Assembly (NCBI RefSeq): GCF_963678635.1
Contig: NC_087069.1
Coordinates: 44,220,688 to 44,284,687 of the forward strand
DNA length: 64,000 nucleotides
Direction of reading: 5' to 3'
Source of the DNA: Symsagittifera roscoffensis
Lineage: Eukaryota > Xenacoelomorpha > Acoela > Convolutidae
Position numbers and translations under genes: made by a program. The notes beneath the pieces are model-generated. The model saw nothing but the letters and a program-made list of their open reading frames with translations, searched no databases and was not told where the DNA came from. How positions within the stretch are numbered: position 1 is the stretch's first letter; each line of letters starts with the position of its first letter. This document shows, piece by piece, positions 36,330-48,680 of the stretch.

Positions 36330-37615
36330 TAGTCAGAAGAAAACACACGTAATATAAATCATAACAATAATAATCAAGAACATAATAATAATCATAATAA
36401 CAATCATATAAAAAATCATCGAAATGACCCTAATAATAATCAAAATAATTATCATAATAATCATGAAACTAGTCATAATAATAATCATAATAATCAAGAT
36501 ATTAATAAAAATTATCGTACTAATAAGCATATTCTAAATCATAAAAATCTCAATAATCATAAAAATCATAAAAAATAACGATCACAATCAAAAAAATCAT
36601 TAAAAAATCAAAATAACGATCATAAACTAAAAATTGTAAATCATAATCACAATAATGATGAAATCTTTAAAATAAAAATCTTTATTAAAATCATATCAAA
36701 ACTAAAAATCGTATTCATAATAATACGAATCATATTACTCATGATCATGATAAAAATCATGCTAATGATTTTTACAATCATACAATAATCATAATCATAA
36801 TAATAATCATATGAATTAACACAATAAAAATCAAAATAACAATCATAAAAATCATAATAGTAAGAATCAAAATAATCATCAGAAAAATCATAAGATTAAT
36901 AATCAAAATCATGATAATCATTTTAACTATAATAAACAAAATAATAATCATAATAATCATATTAATCGTAAAAGTCATAGAAAAAAAATTATTTTAATCA
37001 TTATAATAATCATGATGATCATAATAATCATGATGAGCATAATAAACATCATGAAAATGATTTTTACCATCATAAAATTTTTTTAAAACCATAATAATAA
37101 TCATATAAATGAACACAATAAAAAATCAAAACAACTATTCTACATAAATAATCATATTAATCATAAGAGTCATAGTAAAAATATTAAGAAAATCACTTTA
37201 ATCATTATAATACTTATAAAGCAATTATTCATAAAAATCATGATAAAAAAAAACATACCAATCTTAATCATCATTATAAAAATCATAATCTAGAAAATCG
37301 TAATAAACATCGTATTAATTATAAAAATAAGGAAAACCATAATCATAATAATCAAAATCTTAATGACAAAAAAAATCTTAAGAATAATATTAATCATCAT
37401 GATAATTTTAATAATCATACTATTAATATAATAATCATAAACATTAAAATCATTAAAAAATATGTCGTAATTTTAACATAGGTAGTGATCATATTAATAA
37501 AAAAACTGATAACCAGAATCGTCATACTGATCATCCTTATCATAAAAATCAGAACAATCATGATACTTTAATTAGTCGTAATCCTAATCACAATAGTATC
37601 AATAATAATCATACT
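36330..37615. repeat. 1.3-kb degenerate AT-rich simple repeat (ATAATCATA type)
   Basis: Almost the whole segment is made of aatcat/ataatcataa units with drift and small insertions. Two isoleucine/methionine-rich frames on the minus strand are products of the repeat. Confidence 0.9.
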
Positions 37616-37699
37616 TTTTGCTTCCGCAATTCGCAGAGGATCTATAAAAGGCTATCCAAGCTATCTGAGCATAGTTTGTTTCAAAAAATTCCCCACATT

Positions 37700-37955
37700 C
37701 AAGACTGGGTTGTTCTGTTGAGCAAAAGCCGTTTTTTTGCGTCTCAACGACGTGTGTTTAGCAGATATAAAACTCACGCGGTACCTCTTCTTCAGTCGTA
37801 ATCGGTCAGTCCGTGGTAGACCTGAAGCTAGAGATCATGCGAGAGCTTATCCTCACTTACAACCATTACCAGGGTAGGGGATCGATTTCACGATCTGTCG
37901 ATCTCGAAGTTAACACCTTAGCAATATGCCAAGTGCCCTTACTATGCTGAGCGCA
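37700..37955 (-). mobile_element. tRNA-derived SINE, intact-looking copy at the head of the array
   Basis: On the minus strand from about 37955, a tRNA-like head reads GGCACTTGGCATATTGCTAAG (A-box region), then an anticodon-arm-like TTCGAGATCGACAGATCG and a B-box-like GAAATCGATCCCC (37889-37877). The body carries 'gaccgattacgactgaag' and 'acgcaaaaaacggc', shared with the copy at 52866-53080. Its head and adjoining part are included in each unit of the following tandem array. Confidence 0.65.
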
Positions 37956-38371
37956 ATTTTTCCGAAAACCATTTGAAATTTCAATATATCCCCGTAAATT
38001 GCCTAGCTGATAAAATTTGTAAGAAAAACACAACATGTGGGTACAATAGTTTAAACTTTTTAAATCTTATTGGACTTAGATCGAAACAATTTTTGTCAAT
38101 GAAGCATCAAATGAAGTTTCTCAGAAATATTTTTATGTAGAAAACATTCAAACTTAAACAGCATGATGTTAAATGAAATTACTCAAGTAAGTAAAAAATT
38201 TCGAGAAATTTGGATTGATTAGAACAATTTAAAATGTGTTTTAGAAATTGCTTAAACATTAAGTCACTCGATGTTACAATGAGGGACAAACTTTTGTACA
38301 TTCTTTTGTTTATTTTCGTTAATCATACGAGTTTTATGCCAAAATGCTTTGAAAAATCAAAGTGTTTTGAT

Positions 38372-38693
38372 CAGGGGCGGTTTCGACATATTCATGGCCT
38401 AATAATTTTCTAAAGGCGCCTTTGGCGCCAAAAGCACTATTTTTGAGGGAGAAGCGCGCTCCGAAAGAAAGCGATTTTTCGGTCAAAAGTTTTCAAAAAG
38501 CGCTGAAAAGACATTTTTTTGCCTGTTTTTCCTAAAAGTTAGCATGCGGCGCAGAAAAATTGGTCAAAATTGGGCTTTTATACTGATTTACGAGATCTCA
38601 AAAAATCATTTTATTCGATCTAAAAGGGCGATAAAAATATTTGTTTTTTTTTGAAAATCCAACCCCCTCGAAAAAATCCTAGATCCGCGCCTG
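38372..38693. mobile_element. hAT-like MITE in array unit 1
   Basis: Starts CAGGGGCGG and ends CCGCGCCTG, imperfect inverted termini (left caggggcggtttcga, right tagatccgcgcctg). Contains a perfect internal palindrome, aaaggcgcctttggcgcc, near 38410. Confidence 0.8.
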
Positions 38694-39401
38694 GTCATGA
38701 CATTAATTCTGAAAAAACGTTCAACTGATTGTCTACTAGAAAGAAAATGAAAAAGGGTTTCATTCCATGACTTTTTTGCAAATCGTTATCTAGTTAGCAT
38801 TTTCAATCACTGGAAACAAATCCAGATATTAAAAAAAAAATTGAGAAGAAAAAATATCAATGATAAAATTACTCTAGAGGTCATCTGAGAGCTTTTCCTC
38901 GCACACTACCATTACCATGGCAGGAGATCGATTTCACGATCTGCCGATCTCAAAGTTAACATCATAGCACTCTGCTAAGTGCTCTTACTGTGCTCGAAAA
39001 TCATTTAAAATTTCAATATGTCTTCGTAAGTTGCCTAGCTGATAAAATTTTTAAGAAAAACACATTATGTGGGTAGAATAGTTTTAACTTTTAGCTTTTA
39101 TGGGACTTAGATCGAAAAAAATTTTGTCAATAAAGCATCAAATGAAGTTTCTCAGAAAATTTTTATGTAGAAAATATTCAAACTTAAACAGCATGATGTT
39201 AAATGAAATTATTCAAGCAAGTAAAAAATTTCGAGAAATTTGGATTGATTAGAACAATTTAAAATGTGTTTTAGAAATTGCTTAAGCATTAAGTCACTCG
39301 ATGTTACAATGAGGGACAAACTTTTGTACATTCTTTTGTTTATTTTCGTTAATCATACGAGTTTTATGCCAAAATGCTTTGAAAAATCAAAGTGTATTGA
39401 T

Positions 39402-39722
39402 CAGGGGCGGTTTCGACATATTCATGGCCTAATAATTTTCTAAAGGCGCCTTTGGCGCCAAAAGCACTATTTTTGAGGGAGAAGCGCGCTCCGAAAGAAA
39501 GCGATTTTTCGGTCAAAAGTTTTCAAAAAGCGCTGAAAAGACATATTTTTGCCTGTTTTTCCTAAAAGTTAGCATGCGGCGCAGAAAAATTGGTCAAAAT
39601 TGGGCTTTTATACTGATTTAGGAGATCTCAAAAAATCATTTTATTCGATCTAAAAGGGCGATAAAAATATTTGTTTTTTTTGAAAATCCAACCCCCTCGA
39701 AAAAATCCTAGATCCGCGCCTG
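39402..39722. mobile_element. hAT-like MITE in array unit 2
   Basis: Same element at the same position in the unit, with a handful of substitutions relative to unit 1. Confidence 0.8.
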
Positions 39723-40432
39723 GTCATGACCTTAATTCTGAAAAAAACGTTCAACTGATTGTCTACGAGAATGAAAATGGAAAAGGGTTTCATTCCATGA
39801 CTTTTTTGCAAATTGTTATCTAGTTAGCATTTTCAATCACTGGAAACAAATCCAGATATTTAAAAAAAAATTGAGAAGAAAAAATATCAATGATAAAACC
39901 ACTCCAGAGGTCATCTGAGAGCTTGTCCTCGCACACTACCATTACCATGACAGGAGATCGATTTCACGATCTGCTGATCTCAAAGTTAACATCATAGCAC
40001 TCTGCTAAGTGCTCTTACTGTGCTCGAAAATTATTTAAAATTTCAATATATATTCATAAGTTGCCTAGCTGATAAAATTTTTAAGAAAAACACATTATGT
40101 GGGTAGAATAGTTTTAACTTTTAACTCTTATGGTACTTAGATCGAAAGAAATTTTGTCAATAAAGCATCAAATGAAGTTTCTCAGAAAAATGTTTAGGTA
40201 GAAAATATTCAAACTTAAACAGCATGATGTTAAATGAAATTATTCAAGCAAGTAAAAAGTTTCGAGAAATTTGGATTGATTAGAACAATTTAAGATGTGT
40301 TTTAGAAATTGCTTAAACATTAAGTCACTCGATGTTACAATGAGGGACAAACTTTTGTACATTCTTTTGTTTATTTTCGTTAATCATACGAGTTTTATGC
40401 CAAAGTGCTTTGAAAAATCAAAGTGTATTGAT

Positions 40433-40743
40433 CAGGGGCGGTTTCGACATATTCATGGCCTAATAATTTTCTAAAGGCGCCTTTGGCGCCAAAAGCACTA
40501 TTTTTGAGGGAGAAGCGCGCTCCGAAAGAAAGCGATTTTTTGGTCAAAAGTTTTCAAAAAGCGCTGAAAAGACATTTTTTTGCCTGTTTTTCCTAAAAGT
40601 TAGCATGCGGCGCAGAAAAATTGGTCAAAATTGGGCTTTGGGAGATCTCAAAAAATCATTTTATTCGATCTAAAAGGGCGATAAAAATATTTGTTTTTTT
40701 TTGAAAATCCAACCCCCTCGAAAAAATCCAACCTCCGCGCCTG
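40433..40743. mobile_element. hAT-like MITE in array unit 3
   Basis: Same element with a ~10-bp internal deletion (the 'tatactgattta' phrase after 'gggctt' is missing) and a 'caacctccgcgcctg' right end. Confidence 0.8.
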
Positions 40744-41452
40744 GTCATGACATTAATTCTGAAAAAACGTTCAACTGATTGTCTACTAGAAAGAAAATGA
40801 AAAAGGGTTTCATTCCATGACTTTTTTGCAAATCGTTATCTAGTTAGCATTTTCAATCACTGGAAACAAATCCAGATAATAAAAAAAAAATTGAGAAGAA
40901 AAAATATCAATGATAAAACTACTCTAGAGGTCATCTGAGAGCTTGTCCTCGCAAACTACCATTATCATGGCAGGAGATCAATTTCACGATCTGCCGATCT
41001 CGAAGTTAACATCATAGCACTCTGCTAAGTGCTCTTACTGTGCTCGAAAATCATTTAAAATTTCAATATATCTCCGTAAGTTGCCTAGCTGATAAAATTT
41101 TTAAGAAAAACGCATTATGTGGGTAGAATAGTTTTAACTTTTAACTCTTATGGGACTTAGATCGAAAAAAAATTTGTCAATATAGCATCAAATGAAGTTT
41201 CTCAGAAAAATTGTTATGTAGAAAATATTCAAACTTAAAAAGCATGATGTTAAAGGAAACTATTCAAGCAAATTAAAGTTTTCTAGAAAACTTAATTGAT
41301 TAGAACATTTCGAAATGTAATTTAGAAATTGCGTAAACATCAAGTCACTCGATGTTACAATAATTGACAAATTTTTGTACATTATTTGCCTTATTTTCGT
41401 TCATCATACGAGGTTCATGTCAAAGTGCTTTAAAAAATGAAAATGTCTTGAC

Positions 41453-41768
41453 CAGGGGCGAATTTGATATATTCATTCTTGGTTGACTGGCCCTTAATTT
41501 TTCTAAAGGCACCTTTGGCGCCAAAAGCACTAACTTTGAGGGAAGAGCGCGCTCCGAAATAAAGCAATTTTTTCGGACAAAGGTTTCCATATTAGGCCTG
41601 TTTTTTCCCAGAAATTAGCATGCGGCGAAGAAAATTTGGTCAAAATTGGGTTTTTGTTCTGATTTTGGAGATCTCAAAAAATCATTTTATTCGATCTAGA
41701 AGGACGATAAAAATATTTGCTTTTTTTGAAAATCCAACCCCCTCGAAAAAATCCTAGATCCGCGCCTG
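41453..41768. mobile_element. hAT-like MITE in array unit 4
   Basis: Diverged copy. It preserves the likely 8-bp target duplication best: gtcttgac on the left, gtcatgac on the right (one mismatch). It also has 'ttcattcttggttgactggc', missing from units 1-3 and shared with unit 5. Confidence 0.8.
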
Positions 41769-42491
41769 GTCATGACCTTGATATTGAAAAAAAAATTACC
41801 TGATTGTCTACTAGAAAAAACATGGATATAGGTTTTATTCCATGACTTTTTTGCAAAGCATTATCTATTTAGCTTTTTCAATCAATGGAAAAAAATCCAG
41901 ATAACTAAAAAAAGTTTTGAGAAGAAAAAAGTATCAATGATAAAACTACTCTAGAGGTCATGTGAAAGCTTGTCCTCACACACTACCATGGCAGAGGACC
42001 GATTTCACGATCTTGTCGATCTCGATGTTAACATCTTAGCTCTATGCTAAGTGCCCTTGCTATGTTAAGCGCAATTTTCTCGTCGAAAATTATTTAAAAT
42101 TTCAATATAATCCCGTAAGTTGCGTAGCTGATAAAATGATTAAGAAAAACACAATATGTGGGTACAATAGTTTTAGCTTTTAACTCTTATTGGACTTAGA
42201 TCGAAGAAATTTTGGTCAATAAAGCATCAAATGAAGGTTCAATGAAAAATTTTAATGTATAAAATATTCAAACTCAAATAGCATGATGTTAAATGAAATT
42301 ATTCAAGCAAGTAAAAATTTTCGAGATAACTTGATTGATTAGAACAATTCAATATGTGTTTTAGAAATTGTTTAAACATCAAGTCACTCGATGTTACAAA
42401 AATTGACAAATTTTTGTATATTCTTTTCTCTATTTTCGTTAATCATACGAGGTTCATGTCAAAATGCTTTAAAAAATGAAAATGTATTGAC

Positions 42492-42814
42492 CAGGGGCGG
42501 ATTTGATATATTCATTTTTGATTGACTGGCCCTAAAATTTTTCAAAAGACACCTTTGGCGCCAAACGCACTACTTTTGAGGGAGGAGCGTGCTCCAAAAG
42601 AAAGAGATTTTTTTGGTCAAGGGTTTCCAAAAAGTGCCTAAAAGATCTTTTTAGGCCTGTTTTTTCCTAAAAGTTAGCATGCGGCGTCAAAATGTGGCTT
42701 TTATACTGATTTGGGAGATCTCAAAAAATCAATTTGTTCGACCTACAAGTGCGATAAAAATATTTGCCTTTTTGAAAATGCAACCCCCTCGAAAAAATCC
42801 TAGATCCGTGCCTG
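42492..42814. mobile_element. hAT-like MITE in array unit 5
   Basis: Most diverged copy; left flank gtattgac, right flank cacttgac. Confidence 0.8.
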
Positions 42815-43000
42815 CACTTGACCTTGATGCTGAAAAAAAAACGTTTACCTGATTGTCTACTAAAAAAAGAATGGGAATAGGTTTTTTCCATGAAAATTTC
42901 GCAAAGCATTATCTAGTTAGCATTTTCAATCAATGGAAACACATCCAGATAACTAAAAAAAGTTTTGAGAAGAAAAAAGTATCATTGATAAAACTACTCA

Positions 43001-44694
43001 TATCAAATCGTTTTGCGTTTTCCTGAAAATTCTAGTTTTTACGAAGAATAAAAGAACTTTTTTGTTTCTCCCATTTTATCGATTAGCTGGTTGTCAAAGA
43101 AAGGTTTAATAGTAAATGATAAACAAAAATTGTAATCAGAATAAATGGTACCTGTTATTGTAAATATGGTAACAAAAATAGTACGTGCACCACAAAAGCT
43201 AAATTTAAATCAATTTCGATTAATATTCAATTTTAATCAATAATTTGAGTGGTCTAGGATAAGCAAAAAGAACATAATATTGCTGTCTCAAAAGCTTTTT
43301 TTAAAGTTTAAAAATCATTAATTCTTAAAATTCGTTTTGTGGCTATTTGTAAGTCAGTTTTCGTTGAATTTGGAGAGAAAAAAAATGAAAGGAAAAATAA
43401 ATTTATTGTTTCAATTTCAAACCGTGACGTGTTTCAGATTGATGAAGCAAAATAACGTTAAAAGCTGCGCACAGTTAGACAAAAACACAGTTTTGTATGT
43501 AAATATATTACAAGATTAACTAAAAATGGAATAAACATCCGCTATTTAAGCACAGACGCAGTTCATTTTCCAGCTTCATCATCTAACTGTTTCTCAATTA
43601 AAAACAAAACAAAACAGAAATGAGACAAACTGCCGCTGAAATGCTTTTGATGGAAAAAATTTGCTCTCTATCTTGCTCAAAAAGAAAACAAAAACAATTA
43701 ATCCTTGCTTGAAAAATTTCAAAATGGAGCCAAATCAACAGACAAAAAGGGTACGGTCTAAACTTGTTCAAAATGAGATAAAATTTTTTCAAATTTCTTA
43801 AACAGATTTTTGGTTGAGGTCGGCGACTTTCAATTTTGCAGGCCTTTCAAATAAAATTTGATGTTATAATACCGCGACCAAAAATTCATAATCTGAACCG
43901 GGCTTTTTGATCATTTCGGAATAAGTATTTGGTGAAAAGTCTAAAGGTTCGGTCGCAAAATTAAAGAAAAGTACAGAAATCAGTCTGAAAAATAGACGTG
44001 AATAAATTTGAAAACTAGATTTGTTATGAATTTCATATTATGGTTTTATTGTTTTCTGAGAAACTCTCAATTCTGATTGTTTTCTAAGATACCCTCAATT
44101 CTAATCATCTTAAATTATTTTAATATCAATTGTTGCTTTATCATTCGGAGCACAACCCCTCAGACTATGAATAGACACTATGAAAAAATTAGATATACAT
44201 TTCCTTCTCACACGTTCTGTTCCCGTAACTACAAAAAATGCGAAAACCAAAAGTTGATGGAAACAAGAGGATTTTGAAGAAAACTTATAGATTTTCATTT
44301 TTTTTGCATTTGTCAATTTTTTCGACGATCAGTAGTCTAATGTGAGTAGCAATTTATCACGCTTGGTTCTTTTTGCTTTTTGTTTTTGGTTCGAGGAACT
44401 CGTTAACAGTTTAGACGTTTCAGATATTTTTTTCCAATCTTATCCGTCTCCCGGTTGTTCCATTGTTCGAAAAACCATCATTTGAGAACTCTGTGAAAAT
44501 TCTGAATGGCTCTATTGCTAGTTTCAGTTGCAACTTAAATGAGTTTTGGTTTGTTTCGATGGTTTTCATAATAACTTTTGAAATTTTAGTTTATATTTCA
44601 ACTGCCTTAAAATAATTGATTTGCTCTGAAAATCTTGGGACTGTTAAATTGTAAAATTGCTTATAATTTTGTTTATGACACAAGAGTATATTGG
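43001..44694. other. AT-rich non-coding stretch
   Basis: No gene with support. Open frames of 60-68 codons near 43340-43790 and 44080-44316 overlap across strands or lack any motif. Confidence 0.4.
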
Positions 44695-44910
44695 CGAGGG
44701 TTACATATCAGTATTTAGACAACCGCGTATTCAGACTGGTCAATATTTAGACAAATACTGTTTCAACCAATCAGAATCGAGACAAAGAAGAAATTAATAA
44801 ATAATAATTATTTATTTTGGATTAATTATGTATTTTCTCGATTCTGATTGGTTCATACAGTATTTGTCTAAATACTGACGAGTATGAATACGCGGCTGTC
44901 TAAATACTCG
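44695..44910. mobile_element. Foldback MITE (216 bp)
   Basis: The two halves are complementary: left 'agtatttagacaaccgcgta' and 'aaccaatcagaatcgaga', right 'tctcgattctgattggtt' and 'tacgcggctgtctaaatact'. Inside each arm the phrase 'tatttagacaaatactg' repeats the outer one, so the arms have internal direct repeats. No coding capacity. Confidence 0.75.
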
Positions 44911-45179
44911 CTGCACTCCATTGCCTAGCTTTAAAGATAAAAAATTCGGCGTTAAAAGACTTTTGAATTAGCAACAAGACTGTCGGTATAGCAGGGAGAA
45001 ATTATGACTGTTCCGACGGCACTGTCATTCAAAAAATGTCTTTTAAAAAAACGGAACTATTTTTTTTCTGAATTATCCACACACAGGCTAATGTAAGCTA
45101 CAAACTAAAGTATCTAGAGTTTTTTTTTATAAATAATACGACTAAATGAGTTGCCCTACTTTGTTTTGGAACGCAATAG
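44911..45179. other. Non-coding stretch
   Basis: Nothing recognisable. Confidence 0.3.
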
Positions 45180-45350
45180 TTTGCGCTGATACGTGCTGAA
45201 AGAACGCAAAATATCGCGCGTTTTTTATCGTAAGCTAGCCAATCTAGCAATTTTCAGACCCGCATAACTTCACAAAAAATGATCACAAGATTATTTTTTT
45301 TGTTAAAACTGAGGTAAAAAACAATATCTTTTAGATTTACAAAATTTTTG
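45180..45350 (-). repeat. Dispersed repeat family A, copy 4 (inverted)
   Basis: The reverse complement of 'aaaatatcgcgcgt...cgcataacttcac...gatcacaag' matches the 'gtgatc...cgtaaagttatg...attaacgcgcgata' part of the copy at 23310. Confidence 0.55.
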
Positions 45351-46019
45351 GTCAGAAAAGCATATTTAAAAAGAACAAAGTTGACTGAATACAAAAATCA
45401 CTCATAAATATTCGGCACTTTCTTTAAAAGTCGGAGCAATAGTAACTCCTAACGGACCAGCAAAAAAGTGCACTTTTTTCAATAAATTCCCCGCTAATTT
45501 TGGGGCTTAGCGACTTGCTTGGGAGCCATTTTGATTGCGCTTTTAAGACAAATACTCATTTGATGCGCCAGTTTGAGTTGTTAACACAATTGTAAATAGC
45601 CAAATCAAATCTAATTGCGCAATTAGCCGCATGCTAAGCGGCACGCGTACTAGAAGCCTGGGTTGACAACCGTATCCAAAAAATGCTTAACATGCATTTC
45701 CATACCAGAAAACTGCATACAGTTTCATACACGGAGTGTATGGAAAAACTTTTATCATACATTTTTCCTAAATTAAAATTGCGTGACAACAATTTTTTTT
45801 GCCACAAAAAACTTGTTCATTTTAAAAATTTGTTCATTATCAGGAAAAAAATTTTCGTAACAAAAGTTTGCATGCAGCTTGGAACCTACAAATTTTTGAA
45901 TGCTTTTTTTTTGGTTCCTATAAATTTTTTTTAGCCTAATTTGGACGTTACTGGATACCTTTTATGAAAATTAAAAATTTTGATTACCAAAATCTAGCCA
46001 ATTAAAAAGTTTTCGTGAT
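45351..46019. other. Non-coding stretch
   Basis: Holds another scattered 'tcatacatttt' phrase near 45700-45770. An 83-codon frame at 45683-45934 lies across it and has no support. Confidence 0.4.
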
Positions 46020-48680
46020 CACTCGGAAGAAAATCCAAACGAGGACTCCGTTTCTGCGTCGCAGAGAGATAGTGACGAAGAACAAGAGGATTCATACAAC
46101 GAAACCGAAGACAAAATAAAAAATGAAGAACAACATACTGGGGCGACTCAACAGCTTCGTGTTATGACCCTCAGCGAGCAAGACCATTATCCTGTCGTAC
46201 CCATTACAGAAAACGTCACAAACTGTTTGTTTGACGCCTTTGGAGGGTCTCTCGACATATCTAAGAAAGTTCAAGAAACTGAATGGGGAACAGATGGACT
46301 GTGAGTGTGAACCTCCAAGGCAAGCTGTATTTAATCCCAGGGGAAACATTGGCCGTAAATACGTTGACCTTTTAACGAAAGAAGTCTGCCGATTGAACCA
46401 AAACGAATGTTCAGAACGACTTCTTCTATTCAGCCGATTAATCTTACAGCGGGACCCAATGATAAAAACCACACGTGATTTGAGAGCTTTGCTAGGAAGA
46501 CGACTTGAAGACTGGGAAAATAGTAAGTTCAATATTCTACTACAAGAAGCCAAACGATGTTCACAAAAACAACCGAGGAAACCTATGAAAAAAAAATAGA
46601 TCTGGAAGAAAAACATACCGAGCAAAACAGTCAAAAAAAGAAGCAAGAATACAAGTAGACAGCTTGTCTGAGTTAGAAACGGTAACCATCACTTCTTCTT
46701 ATAGTGAAAAATTTGCGAGGTCAATGCACGGTGGAGCCGGACCTTCAGGAACAGATTCGGAACACTGGAAAGACGCATTTCTTCGATTTGGAGGACATGG
46801 TTCGGCTTTGAGAGACGGAGTGGCAGCGGTGATCACAAAGATAGCTAACAAAATTATTCTATGGAACCAAATACGAGCATTGATGTCAGGTCGTCTGGTC
46901 GCTTTGGACAAGTGCCCCGGAGTTAGACCCATTGGCATAGGTGAGTGTTTGCGAAGAATAATGTGTAAATGTATGGCCGAAGCGACCAAAAAATCTCGAA
47001 GAAATCTGTGGATCTCAACAACTAGCTTGTGGTGTGAAAGCAGGAATAGAAGGAGCTGTACACGCAGTGGAGGAGTTGTTTAAAAGCACCAAAGAGGACA
47101 GACATGGTCTTCTATTGATGGATGCCTCAAATGCATTCAATGCATTAAACAGGGAACGCTAGAATACTTTGGCCAAGGTGCTCACGATTTTTTTTCAACA
47201 CTTATAGAGGGTATGCGCCGCTTATTGTTGCAGGAACGACAGAACTTCTTTTCAGTAGTGTTCACTACACAGGGTGATCCACTAGCGATGTTATTCTATG
47301 GTGTTTCATTGATGCCATTGAATGAATCACTCAAAGACCGACATAAGTACCTACAAACATGGTATGCAGCTGATTCGGGTGCTCTCGGCGCACTAGAAAA
47401 GCTGTTTGAATGGTTGTCATCTTTGACTGAAAACGGCCCGAAGTATGGCTATTCTCCCGAGCCAAGCAAAAGTTATTTGGTTGTTCACCCGAACTTTGTT
47501 GAAAAAGCTCATCAATTGTTTGACAGGTTCGGCATCAGAATAGTTGAAGGTAGAAAATATTTGGGCGGATTTATTGGCTCTGATTAAGGCAAAATTCGTT
47601 TCTTTTTAAAAAAAGGTCCAAGAATGGTTCCAAAGTGGCAGAAAAAGAACCTCAAGCTGCTTTAGTTGGATTAACAAGATCACTGCAATGCGAATGGAAT
47701 TTTGTCCTGAGAGTAGTCAAAGATACGTCGCAGTTGTTTGCTCCTCTCGAGAAGATGTTGGAGGAAAACTTTTTGCCAAGCTTACTAGGAACTTCTAGTG
47801 TCACACACTCAGATCGTGTTTTGTATTCACTTCCTGCCAAAAGAGGGGGACTAGGTGTGCGAAATCCAATAGAAGGTGCCAAACTAGCTTTTCCACTTCA
47901 CGGAAAGCAACCGACTGTCTCGTGAGTTTGATCCTTCTCCAAGATGATTTCGACCAAACTCTACACAAAACAAAGATGAGAGAAACAAGAAAAAAGCACG
48001 AGGAGAAACAAAATGCTGTGGACAAAGATAAACTCGATGAATTGCTTGCAGTTTTACCAGCAGATCAGAAACGAGCGATCCGGAGAATAATCGACAACAA
48101 CTGTTCCTTGTTGCGAACTTCGCTGCCCTTGTTGAAAGATAATTTTGATTTGTTAGCCAGAGAGTTCAGAGACGCTCTATGTGTCAGGTACAGAAAACCA
48201 CTCAAACGTTCTTTCTCGAAATGCGATGGATGTCAACAAGATTTTGACTTACAGCATGCACTTTCTTGCAAGAAGAGCGGACTGGTAACACTACGACACA
48301 ACGAAATAAGAGACGCAGTGGGCAATCTTGCTTCAATTTTGTGGAAGGACGTGAAAAGAGAACCTGTCGTAAAACAACCAGATGTAGAAAATGGAACCCC
48401 GGCACTAATTGCAGATCTTTCAGCACGTGGGGTTTGGGATAGACAGTTGGCTGCGTCGTTCGACATCCGTGTTACAGACACTGACGCTCCGTCTTACCAA
48501 AACCGCAATCCCATGAATGTACTGAAAACTGCAGAGATTGCGAAGAAAAATAAGTATGGACCAGCTTGTGAAGAAAAGCACATGTCTTTCACTCCACTTG
48601 TCCTTTCAATAGATGGTGTTTTGGCACCGGAGTTCATGTTTTTCCTCAAACGACTAGCAGATGGTCTGGCATCAAAATAG
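46020..48680 (+). pseudogene. Decayed reverse-transcriptase retroelement polyprotein
   Basis: A polyprotein is readable only by changing frame. Pieces are an acidic N-terminal part (46020-46230), then 46231-46599, 46640-46990, 46990-47159 (ends at TAG 47160), a short TYRGYAPLIV piece near 47200-47260, 47262-47586, 47635-47925 and 47922-48680. Reverse-transcriptase landmarks in order are GGAGPSG, LDKCPGVRPIGIGE, the motif-A region LLLMDASNAFNALNR, TTQGDPLAM, and the YADD box, here YAAD at 47363-47374, with a catalytic Asp lost. The last 252 codons are intact and include a Cys/His cluster (KCDGC...HALSCKKSG) and DLSARGVW...FDIRV, which resembles a restriction-like nuclease core (inference). It belongs to a reverse-transcriptase family widespread in aquatic invertebrates; I do not assign it to a named clade. 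About 80 residues before GGAGPSG seem deleted. GC content is clearly above the flanks. Confidence 0.85.

Larger units (their letters stand above)
37830..43000 (+). repeat. Tandem array, five copies of a ~1.03-kb unit
   Basis: Units begin near 37835, 38881, 39911, 40931 and 41957 at the phrase 'gaggtcatctgagagct' (periods 1046, 1030, 1020, 1026), the last one ending near 43000. Each has a reversed SINE head, a shared middle (for example 'aatgaagtttctcagaaa', 'catacgag.ttcatg'), one hAT-like MITE and a common tail. The first three units are nearly identical; the fourth and fifth are clearly more diverged, so amplification happened in at least two phases. No protein is encoded; the 62-codon frame at 42721-42909 (-) is repeat sequence. 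Confidence 0.95.

Noticed and set aside
36333-36978. Isoleucine/methionine-rich minus-strand frames resembling membrane proteins
   Set aside because: Products of the ATAATCATA simple repeat.
37830-43000. CRISPR-like or rDNA spacer array
   Set aside because: The units are about 1 kb, carry transposon sequence and no rRNA or short spaced repeats.
46092-46646. 184-codon minus-strand frame
   Set aside because: It lies antisense to the reverse-transcriptase element, whose plus-strand reading has clear family motifs.
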